This document shows positions 38,467 to 38,650 of a stretch of 38,650 bases of DNA, piece after piece. The position numbers and the translations under genes are program-made. The notes beneath the pieces are model-generated. The model ran no database searches. It was given only the letters and a program-made list of their open reading frames with translations, and was not told the origin of the DNA. Each line of letters begins with the position of its first letter. Position 1 is the stretch's first letter. The stretch is from CAZYXZ01 sp964651395. Lineage in GTDB: Bacteria; Actinomycetota; Actinomycetes; BP-191. The DNA is taken from assembly GCA_964651395.1 (NCBI GenBank), contig CAZYXZ010000022.1, positions 1 through 38,650 on the forward strand. Reading direction: 5' to 3'.

Positions 38467-38650
38467 CTAGACGATCCTGGCTCTCTTGGCGGCTTCGTAT
38501 TCCGCCTCCGAGAGTCCCACGAGATCGCGCCAGATCTCGTCGTTGTGGGCGCCGAGTCGCGGCGCGCCGCGGGGAGTTTCGGGCGCCGCGCTCGACACTC
38601 GGGGGTACGGGGCCTGCTGTCGCAGCGGGCCCACGACCGGGTCGTCGACG
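38467..38650 (-). CDS. CaiB/BaiF family CoA-transferase, C-terminal part
   Basis: The frame open from the window edge to a TAG at 38467-38469 codes for about 60 residues: VDDPVVGPLRQQAPYPRVSS, then PETPRGAPRLGAHNDEIWRD and LVGLSEAEYEAAKRARIV. The segment APRLGAHNDEIWRDLVGLSE is the characteristic end of class III CoA-transferases (formyl-CoA-transferase/CaiB/BaiF type). These move CoA from one acyl-CoA to another acid. The N-terminus with the catalytic Asp lies beyond the window. It ends 67 bp from the sigma-like gene and is in the same direction. Fits the CoA-ester theme. Confidence 0.85.
   Translation of the reverse strand, partial: VDDPVVGPLRQQAPYPRVSSAAPETPRGAPRLGAHNDEIWRDLVGLSEAEYEAAKRARIV

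Noticed and set aside
1..38650. CRISPR arrays, tRNA or rRNA genes, insertion sequences, phage or toxin-antitoxin modules
   Set aside because: No regular repeat-spacer arrays, cloverleaf sequences, transposase or integrase motifs were found on reading either strand.

Overview
The window is chromosomal DNA of very high GC content with GTG-rich starts, frequent 1-4 nt stop/start overlaps, and gene families (paired FadE acyl-CoA dehydrogenases, SDRs, FadD ligases, a TLP1-type thiolase-like protein, a TipA-type MerR regulator, DUF3105 and DUF2207 proteins) that point to an aerobic actinobacterium. Two runs of N (5593-5602 and 15362-15379) show a draft assembly. I saw no rRNA, tRNA, CRISPR array, transposase or phage gene.

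The main theme is CoA-ester catabolism. Together the genes supply ligases (21095-22570, 35537-36937), four acyl-CoA dehydrogenase subunits (12582-13772, 16027-17115, 27146-28300, 33662-34768), an enoyl-CoA hydratase (8474-9283), several SDR dehydrogenases, thiolase and thiolase-like proteins (7292-8470, 10672-12150), a thioesterase (2759-3241), an aldehyde dehydrogenase (23614-25125), a four-subunit 2-oxoacid:ferredoxin oxidoreductase (28962-31565) and the end of a CaiB/BaiF CoA-transferase (38467-38650). This is a full beta-oxidation-type cycle plus entry steps. The substrate cannot be read from sequence. A FadA5-like thiolase, an Hsd4A-like SDR and large/small FadE pairs recall steroid or isoprenoid side-chain degradation, but no ring-degrading enzyme is present.

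The most important observation is a shared palindrome, nCCTGAC-N6-GTCAGGn, at seven promoter positions (581, 7256, 10635, 13791, 15981, 23577, 35500). Each lies just upstream of a catabolic gene or between two divergent ones. The only TetR-family gene (34774-35481) sits beside the seventh copy. I infer one TetR-type regulon covering about ten transcription units and about 27 genes.

Layout: 1-3241, unknown gene end, then operator 1 and a hydrolase / unknown / SDR / thioesterase operon. 3251-7237, DUF3105-DUF2207 membrane protein, an inverted-repeat and gap zone, MerR-TipA regulator and two small unknown genes. 7256-9283, operator 2, thiolase and hydratase. 9284-9838, the only gene-free stretch over 300 bases, with two hairpins, short repeats and DnaA-box-like sequences. 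9839-12150, divergent SDR and thiolase-like gene around operator 3. 12315-12518, cold-shock protein. 12582-19732, FadE with operator 4, a lipoprotein and a CAP-domain secreted protein, then operator 5 with FadE and two M16 peptidases. 19740-25125, a five-gene minus-strand set ending in FadD and SDR, with operator 6 and a divergent aldehyde dehydrogenase. 25215-27149, two divergent secreted paralogues. 27146-35481, an 11-gene minus-strand operon whose junctions nearly all overlap, led by the TetR gene. 35537-38650, divergent FadD, a sigma-factor-like membrane protein and the CoA-transferase fragment.
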